NCBI RefSeq assembly: GCF_046292685.1 | Contig: NZ_JBKBQM010000027.1 | Coordinates: forward strand, 1-42,346 | Origin: Wagnerdoeblera sp046292685 | GTDB taxonomy: Bacteria; Pseudomonadota; Alphaproteobacteria; Rhodobacterales; Rhodobacteraceae | Length of the DNA stretch: 42,346 nucleotides | Direction: 5' to 3' | Part shown: positions 31,058 through 38,558 of the stretch, piece after piece | Numbering within the stretch: position 1 is the stretch's first letter | Layout: each line of letters starts with the position of its first letter | Translations under genes and position numbers: made by a program | Notes under the pieces: model-generated | Database searches by the model: none | Told to the model about the DNA's origin: nothing | What the model saw: only the letters and a program-made list of their open reading frames with translations

Positions 31058-31921
31058 ATGCCTGCGATGCCTGCCGTTGCCTGCCGGATCAAGCCCGGCG
31101 ATACCCTGTCCGGCATCGCGCAAGGGGCGCTGGGCAGCCACAAGGAATGGCCAAGGCTTTACGCCTTCGACAACATGCCGGATGTGCTGGCGCGCGGCGG
31201 GGCACGCATCGCGCACCCCGACCGCATCCGGGCCGGCGACACGATTTACCTGCCCTTGCTGGGCCCCGGGGCGCCGCCCGCGCCGGGGGCACCGCTGGTG
31301 GCGCTGGCGCCGTTGCTGCCCTCTGCCAGCGTCCCCGTTGCGATGGCCTTCGACATCGAAAGGCATCAGCTGACGATCCTGCACCCGTTCTATGAGGCGC
31401 GGGGGCTGGTCAGTTGCCGGTTCGCGCTGGCGCGGTCCGACAAGGTGCTGCTGACCCGGACCATCGACAAGGGGTTCGAGCGGGCGACCCGGGCCGAAAC
31501 GCAATCGGCCTTCGGCAAGCTGGTGTCGGATACGACGATCCCGTTCGACCCGATGACCCTCCGCATCGGGGTTTCCAACGGGGCGACCACGCAAGGCACG
31601 CTGGTGCAGGTGCCGAAAACCGCCATCGGGGTCGAGTGTCCCCGGCCTCGTGCCATGCCCGTGTCGCGGGCGGAAATCTCTTGCGGCAAACTTGCGGGGC
31701 AGATCGGCCCGCACCGCTATGTGGCCACCAACGTGGCTTCCGTGGTCAAGCTGGAGCCGCTTATCCCGGCCTGGTTCCTTGTGCCGCTGGCAGCGGGGGC
31801 GGGCAGCGTTCAGTTCGCGTCGCTGGTCGGGATGGTGCTGCTGGCCAGCGCGGGCATGGCGCCCCGCGCCTGGCACTGCTGCTGGCGGGCCGGGCGCGGG
31901 GCGCCTTGTCAGATCGCGTAG
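31058..31921 (+). CDS. LysM-domain protein
   Basis: A 287-residue protein. A LysM-type domain lies at the very N-terminus (about 10-67: RIKPGDTLSGIAQ ... IRAGDTIYLP). The middle (about 85-235) has no recognised motif. The last 50 residues include a hydrophobic stretch (WFLVPLAAGAGSVQF ... VGMVLLASAGMA). No signal peptide is visible, which is unusual for LysM, a peptidoglycan- or glycan-binding module. The ATG at 31058 is chosen for the GAGGGCGAG before it. The C-terminal 20 residues are rich in Cys and Trp and may be read-through; the stop overlaps the end of the convergent baeRF gene by 13 bases. Function unknown. Confidence 0.65.
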   Translation: MPAMPAVACRIKPGDTLSGIAQGALGSHKEWPRLYAFDNMPDVLARGGARIAHPDRIRAGDTIYLPLLGPGAPPAPGAPLVALAPLLPSASVPVAMAFDIERHQLTILHPFYEARGLVSCRFALARSDKVLLTRTIDKGFERATRAETQSAFGKLVSDTTIPFDPMTLRIGVSNGATTQGTLVQVPKTAIGVECPRPRAMPVSRAEISCGKLAGQIGPHRYVATNVASVVKLEPLIPAWFLVPLAAGAGSVQFASLVGMVLLASAGMAPRAWHCCWRAGRGAPCQIA

Positions 31922-33030
31922 CGCAGGATCGCCGCCAGCGATGCCGCCTGCGGGATATCCTCGCGCCGCAGCGCCATGACGCGGCCGCCCGATTGCAGGA
32001 CACGGCCGGCGATCTCGTCGATCACGCCATAGGTCTGCGCGCTGTCTGCCTTGGCCAAGGTCACCTCGCCGGTGCTGTCGTCGACGGTGCCGGGCACCAC
32101 CTCGTCGATATCGACCAACAGCAATTCGACCGCACCGAAGGTCGCGGCCCGGGCGGCGCGGGCCACCTGGGTGGTGGCGCGGCCTTCGTTTTCGCGGGCG
32201 GAAAACAGGGCATGGGCCTGCTGCACCAGACCTGCCTGGATCTCGTCCAGGATCGGGCGCGCCGAATCGGCCAGTTCGGCGGGCGTCAGGTTTCCGGGGC
32301 TGGTGCGGATGACGCCGTCGGCAAGCCCGCCATACGAACAGACGGACCGGAACATGGACAGCAGCGGGTCGGTCGCCGCCAGGATCAGCGGTTCCGACCG
32401 CCCGGCCAACACCGGGCGCAGCGCGGCATCGACCGCCCGGGCATAGGCGCGCAACAGCACGTTCTGGCCTTCGGCCCCGCCCTTGCGGCCCGAATAGCTG
32501 CGCGAATTCACGCTGGCGGTGCGGGCGTGGCTGGCGGCATCCTTGGGCATGTCGGGCACCCGGATCTCTTGCGGCGGCAGGTCGGCAAACACCTCGACCA
32601 GCCGCACGGCGTTTTCCGAGAGCGCCAGCACGAAGGCATGCTGCGGCACCGAAACCGACCGCAGCAGCGGCTTGACGTGGAACCTGTCGGCCACCTGCAC
32701 CATGTCGGTCAGGTGGTTCGGCAGGCGAAACGCCTGCAGGCCTTGCGGGGTGACGAACACGGCCAGGCTGTTGGCCTGGAATCGCCAGAACCGTTCGTCG
32801 TCCAGCAGGTCGGCGACCTGCTCCTCGATCGGCCAGATGGTCCGCTTGGGGGTTCCTGCCGCCTCCATCTGGGCCACGGCGGCTTTCAGCAGGTTGCCCA
32901 GCTCGATTCGCGCCTGCCCGATGTCCTGGGTTTCGGGGGTGGTGCGCAGGTAGAACGAAACATGCGCCTCGCCCCGGGCCGCGATCAGCTTCTGCAATTC
33001 GGGCGTGGTCGGAATATCGACATAGAGCAT
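31909..33030 (-). CDS. Bacterial eRF1-like (baeRF family) protein
   Basis: A 373-residue protein resembling the bacterial archaeo-eukaryotic-release-factor (baeRF) families, probably family 3. An N-terminal domain (about 1-125, HVSFYLRTTPETQ) is followed by a central RNase-H-like domain and a C-terminal Pelota/L7Ae-like domain ending with GRVMALRREDIPQAASLAAILRYAI. Residues 181-189 (GRKGGAEGQ), followed by NVLLRAYARAVD, are placed like the GGQ loop of eRF1. The baeRF proteins are proposed to act at the ribosome in rescue or hibernation; this is not demonstrated here. CGAAAGGAACC precedes the ATG at 33030. Longer in-frame starts run into the rpsU terminator and were rejected. Confidence 0.65.
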   Translation of the reverse strand: MLYVDIPTTPELQKLIAARGEAHVSFYLRTTPETQDIGQARIELGNLLKAAVAQMEAAGTPKRTIWPIEEQVADLLDDERFWRFQANSLAVFVTPQGLQAFRLPNHLTDMVQVADRFHVKPLLRSVSVPQHAFVLALSENAVRLVEVFADLPPQEIRVPDMPKDAASHARTASVNSRSYSGRKGGAEGQNVLLRAYARAVDAALRPVLAGRSEPLILAATDPLLSMFRSVCSYGGLADGVIRTSPGNLTPAELADSARPILDEIQAGLVQQAHALFSARENEGRATTQVARAARAATFGAVELLLVDIDEVVPGTVDDSTGEVTLAKADSAQTYGVIDEIAGRVLQSGGRVMALRREDIPQAASLAAILRYAI

Positions 33031-33139
33031 GGGGGTTCCTTTCGAAAAGCCACCCCCGACATGGCCATTCGCGGCCCCCGGTTCAACCGCGGCACGGGAA
33101 ATTGCCGGCCAGGTCGATCGTAAAAGCTTGATCGCAATG

Positions 33140-33171
33140 AAAAACCCCCGCGGGCTTTCGCCCCGGGGGTT
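33140..33171 (-). terminator. Rho-independent terminator of rpsU
   Basis: On the minus strand AACCCCC... pairs with ...GGGGGTT around a CGAAAG loop, with one bulge, and TTTTT follows. It lies about 40 bases past the rpsU stop. Confidence 0.85.
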
Positions 33172-33210
33172 CGCCATCGGCGGGTCGCCCCGCCCAGCAT
33201 CGGAAATCGC

Positions 33211-33417
33211 TCAGAGAGCGCCTTCGCGTTGGGCCTTCTTGCGCGCGAGTTTGCGCGCCCGGCGAACGGCTTCGGCTTTCTCCCGCGCTTTCTTGACGGA
33301 GGGTTTCTCGAAATGCTGCTTGAGCTTCATTTCCCGAAACACGCCCTCGCGCTGGAGCTTTTTCTTCAGGGCCCGGAGGGCCTGATCGACGTTGTTGTCG
33401 CGAACGCTGACCTGCAT
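33211..33417 (-). CDS. rpsU: 30S ribosomal protein S21
   Basis: A 68-residue, strongly basic protein beginning MQVSVRDNNVDQALRALKKK, the S21 signature. The rest is the usual Lys/Arg-rich helix (SVKKAREKAEAVRRARKLARK). S21 binds the platform of the 30S subunit near the anti-Shine-Dalgarno sequence. GGAAAGGTGGTG precedes the ATG. A clean terminator follows, so rpsU is a single-gene unit. It is divergent from COQ9. Confidence 0.96.
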   Translation of the reverse strand: MQVSVRDNNVDQALRALKKKLQREGVFREMKLKQHFEKPSVKKAREKAEAVRRARKLARKKAQREGAL

Positions 33418-33530
33418 GTGGTTTTCACCACCTTTCCAAGTTGAAGTTGCACGATATGTGCAGGCTGCGGGGCCCTAGCATAGCGCGCCGCGCTTGTCTA
33501 CCTTTGCCAAGGCGAAACCGGGAGTGAGCG

Positions 33531-34184
33531 ATGAACGAGATCCGCGAAAGGCTGGCCACCGCCGCGCTGGCGCATGTGCCCTTCGACGGGTGGTCCGAAA
33601 CCACCTTTCGCGCCGCCTGTGCCGATGCCGGGGTGCCCGAATCGCTGGCGCGGGTGCATTGCCCGCGCGGGGCGGTCGATCTGGCGTTGACCGCGCACGC
33701 GATGGGGGATGCCGAGCTGCGGCGCAGGTTGGCGTCGGCCGACCTGTCGGGCATGCGGTTCCGCGAGCGGGTGGCCTTTGCCGTGATGCAGCGCCTCGAT
33801 GCGGCGGGCGACCGCGAGGTGGTGCGCCGCGCGACGGCGCTGTTTGCCTTGCCCCATCTGGCGGCCGATGGCGCCCGCGCGATCTGGCAGACCGCCGACA
33901 CGATCTGGACGGCGCTGGGCGATACCTCGGACGATCTGAACTGGTATTCCAAGCGGGCGATCCTGGCAGGGGTCTATGCCTCGACCGTGCTTTACTGGCT
34001 GGGCGACGACACGCCCGACCTGTCGGCAACGCGCGATTTCCTGGACCGGCGCATCGCGGGGGTCATGGCCTTCGAGGCCACCAAGGCCAGGCTGCGCGAC
34101 AACCCGCTGACCCGTCCGCTGATGACCTTGCAGGCCCGCATCGCCGCGGGCATCAAGGCGCCCCGCACCGGAGATGCCGCATGA
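33531..34184 (+). CDS. COQ9-family ubiquinone biosynthesis protein
   Basis: A 217-residue protein of the COQ9 family, which has a TetR-like all-helical fold. The N-terminal part resembles a TetR helix-turn-helix (ALAHVPFDGWSETTFRAACADAG), and the C-terminal lipid-binding part contains DDLNWYSKRAILAGVYASTVLYWLGD, typical of COQ9. In mitochondria COQ9 presents ubiquinone precursors to COQ7. AAACCGGGAGTGAGCG precedes the ATG. The stop overlaps the quinone oxidoreductase start (ATGA), so the two form an operon with a shared quinone theme. Confidence 0.9.
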   Translation: MNEIRERLATAALAHVPFDGWSETTFRAACADAGVPESLARVHCPRGAVDLALTAHAMGDAELRRRLASADLSGMRFRERVAFAVMQRLDAAGDREVVRRATALFALPHLAADGARAIWQTADTIWTALGDTSDDLNWYSKRAILAGVYASTVLYWLGDDTPDLSATRDFLDRRIAGVMAFEATKARLRDNPLTRPLMTLQARIAAGIKAPRTGDAA

Positions 34185-35185
34185 CCCGCATGATGCCCGA
34201 CCTGCCCGAAACCATGCGCGTGGTGGAAATCGCCGCGCCCGGCGGACCCGAGGTGCTGCAACCGGCCACCCGCACCTTGCCCGTTCCGGGGCATGGCGAA
34301 ATTCTGATCCGCGTGGCCTATGCCGGGGTGAACCGCCCCGATGCCTTGCAGCGCGCCGGGGCCTATGCGCCGCCGCCGGGGGCCTCGCCCTTGCCGGGGC
34401 TGGAGGCCGCGGGGCATGTGGTGGCGGTGGGGCAGGGGGTGGCGCGCTGGAAGCCGGGCGATGCGGTTTGCGCCTTGTTGCCCGGCGGCGGCTATGCCGA
34501 ATATGCGACCTGCCCGGCCGATCACGCCTTGCCGGTGCCCGCAGGCATGGGCCTGCGCGAGGCTGCCTGCCTGCCCGAAACCTTTTTCACCGTCTGGACC
34601 AACGTCTTTCTGCGCGGCCGCCTGCAGGCGGGCGAGCGGTTTCTGGTGCATGGCGGCACGTCGGGCATCGGCACCACGGCAATCCAGCTGGCGCGCGCCT
34701 TCGGGGCGCGGGTGTTCGCCACCGCGGGCACCAACGACAAGTGCAACGTCTGCCTGCGGCTGGGGGCGGAGCGCGCGATCAATCACCGGGCCGAGGATTT
34801 CTTGGCGGTGATGAAAGCCGAAGGCGGTGCCGACCTGATCCTCGACATGGTGGGGGGCAGCTATCTGCCGCGGAACGTGCGGGCCTTGGCCGATGACGGG
34901 CGCCTGGTGCAGATCGCCTTTCTGACGGGCCCCAAGGTGGAGCTGAACTTTGCCGAAGTGATGGTGCGCCGGCTGACCATCACCGGATCCACCCTTCGGC
35001 CCCAATCGGTCGAGGCCAAGGCGCGTATCGCGGCCGACCTCGAACGCCATGTCTGGCCGCTGCTGGCCGCGGGCAAGGTCGCGCCGGTGATGGACCAGAC
35101 CTTTGCCCTGGACCGCGCGGCCGATGCCCATGCCCGCATGGAAGGCGGCACGCATATCGGCAAGATCGTGCTGGCGGTGGCCTGA
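34181..35185 (+). CDS. NAD(P)H:quinone oxidoreductase, zinc-independent MDR
   Basis: A 334-residue medium-chain dehydrogenase/reductase of the quinone-oxidoreductase (QOR/PIG3) branch. It has the substrate-domain segment AGVNRPDALQRAGAYAPPPGASPLPGLEAAG (starting at 49), and the NADP-binding loop HGGTSGIGTTAIQLA (157-171). There are no zinc ligands. The PIG3-like pattern ETFFTVWTNVF is visible. It reduces quinones or enones with NADPH. Translation is coupled to COQ9 by a four-base overlap. Confidence 0.9.
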   Translation: MTRMMPDLPETMRVVEIAAPGGPEVLQPATRTLPVPGHGEILIRVAYAGVNRPDALQRAGAYAPPPGASPLPGLEAAGHVVAVGQGVARWKPGDAVCALLPGGGYAEYATCPADHALPVPAGMGLREAACLPETFFTVWTNVFLRGRLQAGERFLVHGGTSGIGTTAIQLARAFGARVFATAGTNDKCNVCLRLGAERAINHRAEDFLAVMKAEGGADLILDMVGGSYLPRNVRALADDGRLVQIAFLTGPKVELNFAEVMVRRLTITGSTLRPQSVEAKARIAADLERHVWPLLAAGKVAPVMDQTFALDRAADAHARMEGGTHIGKIVLAVA

Positions 35186-35273
35186 TCGCCGCCGCCCGCA
35201 GGCGGCCCGGCGGGTGACTTGCGCATCGGCGCGAAACATGCCCCCATGCGCGCGACTGGCCAAAGGAGGGAAC

Positions 35274-36017
35274 ATGCGACTGGCAGGCAAGACAGCGATC
35301 GTCACCGGGGCGGGGTCGGGGTTCGGTGCCGGCATCGCGCGCCGCTTTGCCGCCGAAGGGGCGCGGGTGATGGTGGGGGACATCAACGAGGCCGCCGCCG
35401 AGGCCATCGCCGCCGAGATCGGCGGCATCGCCTGCGCCGTCGATGTGGGCGACGGCCCCTCGGTGGCCCAGATGGCGGCGCAGGCCCGCACCGCCTTTGG
35501 CGATGTGCCCGACATTCTGGTGAACAACGCCGGTGTGACGCATCTGCCCGCCTTCATGGAGGATGTGTCCGAGGCCGATTTCGACCGCGTGCTGCGGGTG
35601 AACGCCAAGTCGGTCTATCTGACGGCCCGCGCCATCGTGCCGGGGATGAAGTCGCGCCGGTCGGGGGCGATCCTGAACATCGCCTCGACCGCCGGGGTCA
35701 GCCCGCGGCCGCGGTTGAACTGGTACAACGCCTCCAAGGGCTGGATGATTACCGCGACACGGGCGATGGCGGTGGAGCTGGCGCCCTTCGGCGTGCGGGT
35801 GAATGCGTTGAACCCGGTGGCGGGAGAGACGCCCTTGCTGAAATCCTTCATGGGCGAGGATACGCCCGAGATTCGGGCCAGGTTCCTGTCCACCATCCCG
35901 CTGGGGCGGTTTTCCACGCCCGAGGACATGGGCAATGCCGCGCTGTTCCTGTGTTCGGACGAGGCGTCGATGGTGACGGGCGTGGCGATGGAAGTGGACG
36001 GCGGGCGCTGCATCTGA
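35274..36017 (+). CDS. Short-chain dehydrogenase/reductase, glucose/3-oxoacyl-like
   Basis: A 247-residue classical SDR. The motifs are TGAGSGFG (11-18), NNAG (84-87), and the catalytic triad Ser138, Tyr151 and Lys155 (YNASK). It also carries DGGRCI near the C-terminus, an SDR ending seen in many 3-oxoacyl-ACP-reductase-like enzymes. NAD(H) use is suggested by Asp36 after strand 2 (GDIN). The substrate is unknown. AAAGGAGGG precedes the ATG. Its stop is directly followed by the reverse copy of the intergenic repeat. Confidence 0.9.
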   Translation: MRLAGKTAIVTGAGSGFGAGIARRFAAEGARVMVGDINEAAAEAIAAEIGGIACAVDVGDGPSVAQMAAQARTAFGDVPDILVNNAGVTHLPAFMEDVSEADFDRVLRVNAKSVYLTARAIVPGMKSRRSGAILNIASTAGVSPRPRLNWYNASKGWMITATRAMAVELAPFGVRVNALNPVAGETPLLKSFMGEDTPEIRARFLSTIPLGRFSTPEDMGNAALFLCSDEASMVTGVAMEVDGGRCI

Positions 36018-36018
36018 G

Positions 36019-36074
36019 CGCCGGGGGGCTGTCTGCCCCCCGGACCCCCCGAGGATATTTCGACAAGGTGAAGG
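36019..36074 (-). repeat. Dispersed intergenic repeat, copy D
   Basis: On the minus strand it reads CTTCACCTTGTCGAAATATC followed by CTCGGGGGG and a strong dyad (GGGGGGC/GCCCCCC). It fills the gap between the SDR stop and the P1 peptidase start. The orientation is opposite to copies A and B. Confidence 0.85.
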
Positions 36075-36083
36075 ACGGAAGCG

Positions 36084-37073
36084 ATGCGGGCTGGACCTCG
36101 GAACCTCATCACCGATGTGTCGGGCTTGAGGGTGGGCAACGCGCAGGATGAGAGGGTGCGCACGGGCGTTTCGGTGCTGCTGGGCGAACGGGCGTTCACG
36201 GCGGCCGTTTCGGTGATGGGGGGCGCGCCGGGGACGCGGGAAACCGACCTGCTGGCGCCCGACAAGATCGTGCAGGAGGTCGAGGCGATCTGCCTGGCGG
36301 GCGGATCGGTATATGGCCTCGATGCGTGCGGCGGGGTGGTGGACGGCCTGCGCCGCATGGGGCGCGGCTATGCGGTGCATGGGCTGCATGTGCCTGTGGT
36401 GCCGGGGGCGATCATCTTCGATCTGGCCAATGGCGGCGACAAGGGGTGGGATGCCAGCCCCTATCCGGCGCTGGGGCGCGCGGCGCTGGAGGCCGCGGGG
36501 CCGGAGTTTGCGCTGGGGACCGCGGGGGCGGGGTATGGCGCGACCACCGCCAACTGGAAGGGTGGGCTCGGGTCGGCTTCGGCGGTGCTGGACAGCGGCA
36601 TTACCGTGGGGGCGCTGGTGGTGGTGAACGCGCTGGGATCGGTGACCGTGGGCGATGGGCCGCAGTTCTGGGCCGCACCTTGGGAGCTGGGGGCCGAGTT
36701 CGGCGGGCTGGGGCTGCCGGCCGCCTTTCCGGGCGACCGCGACCTGCGCCCCGGCAAGCAACTGGGCGAGGCCACGACCATTGCCATCGTGGCCACCGAT
36801 GCCGCACTGACCCAGGCGCAGGCGCAGCGCATGGCCACCGCCGCGCAGGATGGCATGGCGCGCGCCATCGTGCCCAGCCACACGCCCTTCGACGGCGATC
36901 TGGTCTTTGCCGTGGCAACCGGCGACCGGGCGATGCTTGACCCGGTGGCCGACCCCTTCATCATTGGCCATGCCGCGGCCTGCGTCCTGGCGCGGGCCAT
37001 TGCGCGCGGGGTCCATGCCGCCCGGGCGATGCCGGGCGACCTGCAACCGGCCTGGTCCAGCCGCCACGGCTGA
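36084..37073 (+). CDS. P1-family peptidase (DmpA-type aminopeptidase/esterase)
   Basis: A 329-residue member of the S58/P1 N-terminal-nucleophile family. The first block ITDVSGLRVGNAQD is diagnostic. GGLGSAS (160-166) and the TTIAIVATDAAL region (231-242) match conserved segments; autoprocessing in the family occurs before the Ser/Thr that leads into the V-A-T-D strand, so Thr231/232 is the probable nucleophile. Substrates include small D- or L-amino-acid amides. CGGAAGCG precedes the ATG, which lies just after the repeat. The gene ends before a lone periplasmic-protein gene. Confidence 0.88.
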   Translation: MRAGPRNLITDVSGLRVGNAQDERVRTGVSVLLGERAFTAAVSVMGGAPGTRETDLLAPDKIVQEVEAICLAGGSVYGLDACGGVVDGLRRMGRGYAVHGLHVPVVPGAIIFDLANGGDKGWDASPYPALGRAALEAAGPEFALGTAGAGYGATTANWKGGLGSASAVLDSGITVGALVVVNALGSVTVGDGPQFWAAPWELGAEFGGLGLPAAFPGDRDLRPGKQLGEATTIAIVATDAALTQAQAQRMATAAQDGMARAIVPSHTPFDGDLVFAVATGDRAMLDPVADPFIIGHAAACVLARAIARGVHAARAMPGDLQPAWSSRHG

Positions 37074-37133
37074 AACGCTTGCCTGCGCCGGCCCGGACTG
37101 GCAGGGTAGGGCCAGATTGAACGGGAGATTGTC

Positions 37134-37688
37134 ATGCGTATTCCTGCCCTTGTCCTTGCCTTGCTTCTGGCGGCCCCGGTTCAGGCCGATCCGGTGGCCG
37201 ACACCATCCGCTCTGCCCTGGAGGCCTGGGAGGATGGCGACCGCCAGTTCGCGCTGGACGAGCTGATCGCTGCACAGCAGATGATCCAGTCGGCCAAGGC
37301 CGACGACCTGTCGGCCTTTCTGCCCGCAGCGCCCGAAGGCTGGACGCGCGAGATCAAGACCGACATGAACACCGGCCTGGCCATGATGGGCGGCGGCATC
37401 GGGGCGGAGGCGACCTATCAGGGCCCGGACGCCAGTTTCCGCATCACCATCATGGCCGACAACCCGTTGGTCGCCAGCATGGGTGCGATGCTGTCCAATG
37501 CGCAGCTGATGGCGACGATGGGCAAGGTGGTGCGCGTGGGCCGGGTGCGGTTCCTGCAGCAGGACAATTCCTTGCAGGCGCTGATCGCCAACCGCGTGCT
37601 GGTGCAGGCGCAGGATGCCGACCCGGCCGTGATGCTGCCGGTGCTGGAAACGATGGACCTGGCCGCGCTGGAGAAGTTCGGGGGGTGA
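37134..37688 (+). CDS. Periplasmic hypothetical protein
   Basis: A 184-residue protein with a clear signal peptide (about 1-19, cleavage after VQADP). The mature part starts with a helix-rich segment (AIRSALEAWEDGD-like), then a PEGWTREI and TYQGPDASFRITIMADNP block. I do not recognise the family. No catalytic motif or transmembrane helix is visible after the signal. ACGGGAG precedes the ATG. It converges with the KFase-like gene, with seven bases between stops. Confidence 0.75.
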   Translation: MRIPALVLALLLAAPVQADPVADTIRSALEAWEDGDRQFALDELIAAQQMIQSAKADDLSAFLPAAPEGWTREIKTDMNTGLAMMGGGIGAEATYQGPDASFRITIMADNPLVASMGAMLSNAQLMATMGKVVRVGRVRFLQQDNSLQALIANRVLVQAQDADPAVMLPVLETMDLAALEKFGG

Positions 37689-37695
37689 TCCGCGA

Positions 37696-38484
37696 TCAGC
37701 CCGCCACCGCCTGCGTCAGGGGGCTGTCGGCATCGGCCAACGGTTCGATCACGTTGAAATGGTGCTGCCCGGGTTCGACGTGCCAGGGGCAGGCCCACTC
37801 CTCGGACAACAGCCGCGCCTGCCACAGGAAGCTGGGCCGTTCCTGCCCGCCGACCCAGACCAGCGTTTCGGTATGGGCGCGGCGCGCCAGATAGGCCGGG
37901 CTTTCGGCGGCAATCTCGGCTGCATCCAGCGCGAGACTTTCATTCATTCTGGTCCGCGCGATGGGGCCAAGATCGGCGAGCGGCGAAACCGGCACGGCAC
38001 GGACGATGCGCGCGGCAACTGCCGGCGGCAGCGGGGCATTGGCGCAGGCCATGCGGGCAGTCAGGTGGCCGCCGGCAGAATGCCCCGCCACATGGATCGG
38101 GCCTGCGACCATGTCTGCCGCTGTCGTGATGGCTTGTCCGACCTCGCGCGTCATCTGTGCGATCCGTGCCTCGGGCGCGAGGGTGTAGGAGGGCATCGCC
38201 ACCGTCCAGCCATGCGCCAGCGGCCCGGCGGCCAGGTGCGACCAGCTTTCGCGCCCGAAGCCCAGCCAGTAGCCGCCGTGGATGAACACCAGCAGCCCGC
38301 GCGGGGCGCCGTCGGGCAGGAACAGGTCCAGCCGGTTGCGGGCGCCGGGCCCGTAGGGCAGGTCGAGCCGGGCTCGGTCGCCCAGCGCATCGCGGAACGT
38401 GGCCGCCGCCGCCGCCCATTTCGGCGGATAGTCCGCGGCCCCTTCGATGAAGTCGCCGTTGGCATAGGCGCGGTCCCAATCCAT
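37696..38484 (-). CDS. Alpha/beta hydrolase, kynurenine-formamidase-like esterase
   Basis: A 262-residue hydrolase. The oxyanion-hole motif is HGGYW (69-73), as in eukaryotic-type kynurenine formamidases, and the nucleophile elbow is GHSAGG (134-139, Ser136). The catalytic His is probably in QHHFNVIEP near the C-terminus. Formamidase or small-ester activity is likely. No kyn genes are adjacent, so a tryptophan-degradation role is unsupported. The ATG at 38484 is chosen over upstream in-frame starts because they lie in the region shared with gabD regulatory sequence. It is divergent from gabD. Confidence 0.85.
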   Translation of the reverse strand: MDWDRAYANGDFIEGAADYPPKWAAAAATFRDALGDRARLDLPYGPGARNRLDLFLPDGAPRGLLVFIHGGYWLGFGRESWSHLAAGPLAHGWTVAMPSYTLAPEARIAQMTREVGQAITTAADMVAGPIHVAGHSAGGHLTARMACANAPLPPAVAARIVRAVPVSPLADLGPIARTRMNESLALDAAEIAAESPAYLARRAHTETLVWVGGQERPSFLWQARLLSEEWACPWHVEPGQHHFNVIEPLADADSPLTQAVAG

Positions 38485-38520
38485 TCCCGATATCCCTGTC
38501 GCTGGACAACCTGTTGCGCC

Positions 38521-38546
38521 CATGCTTTGCATGTTCCGAACCGGAA
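38521..38546. promoter_or_regulatory. Two adjacent perfect dyads in front of gabD
   Basis: CATGC-TTT-GCATG (38521-38533) is immediately followed by TTCCG-AAC-CGGAA (38534-38546). The gabD ribosome site (GGGAGG) begins two bases later. The arrangement suggests operator half-sites that control gabD, possibly also the divergent esterase. No regulator gene is adjacent. Confidence 0.5.
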
Positions 38547-38558
38547 TGGGAGGCCCCG

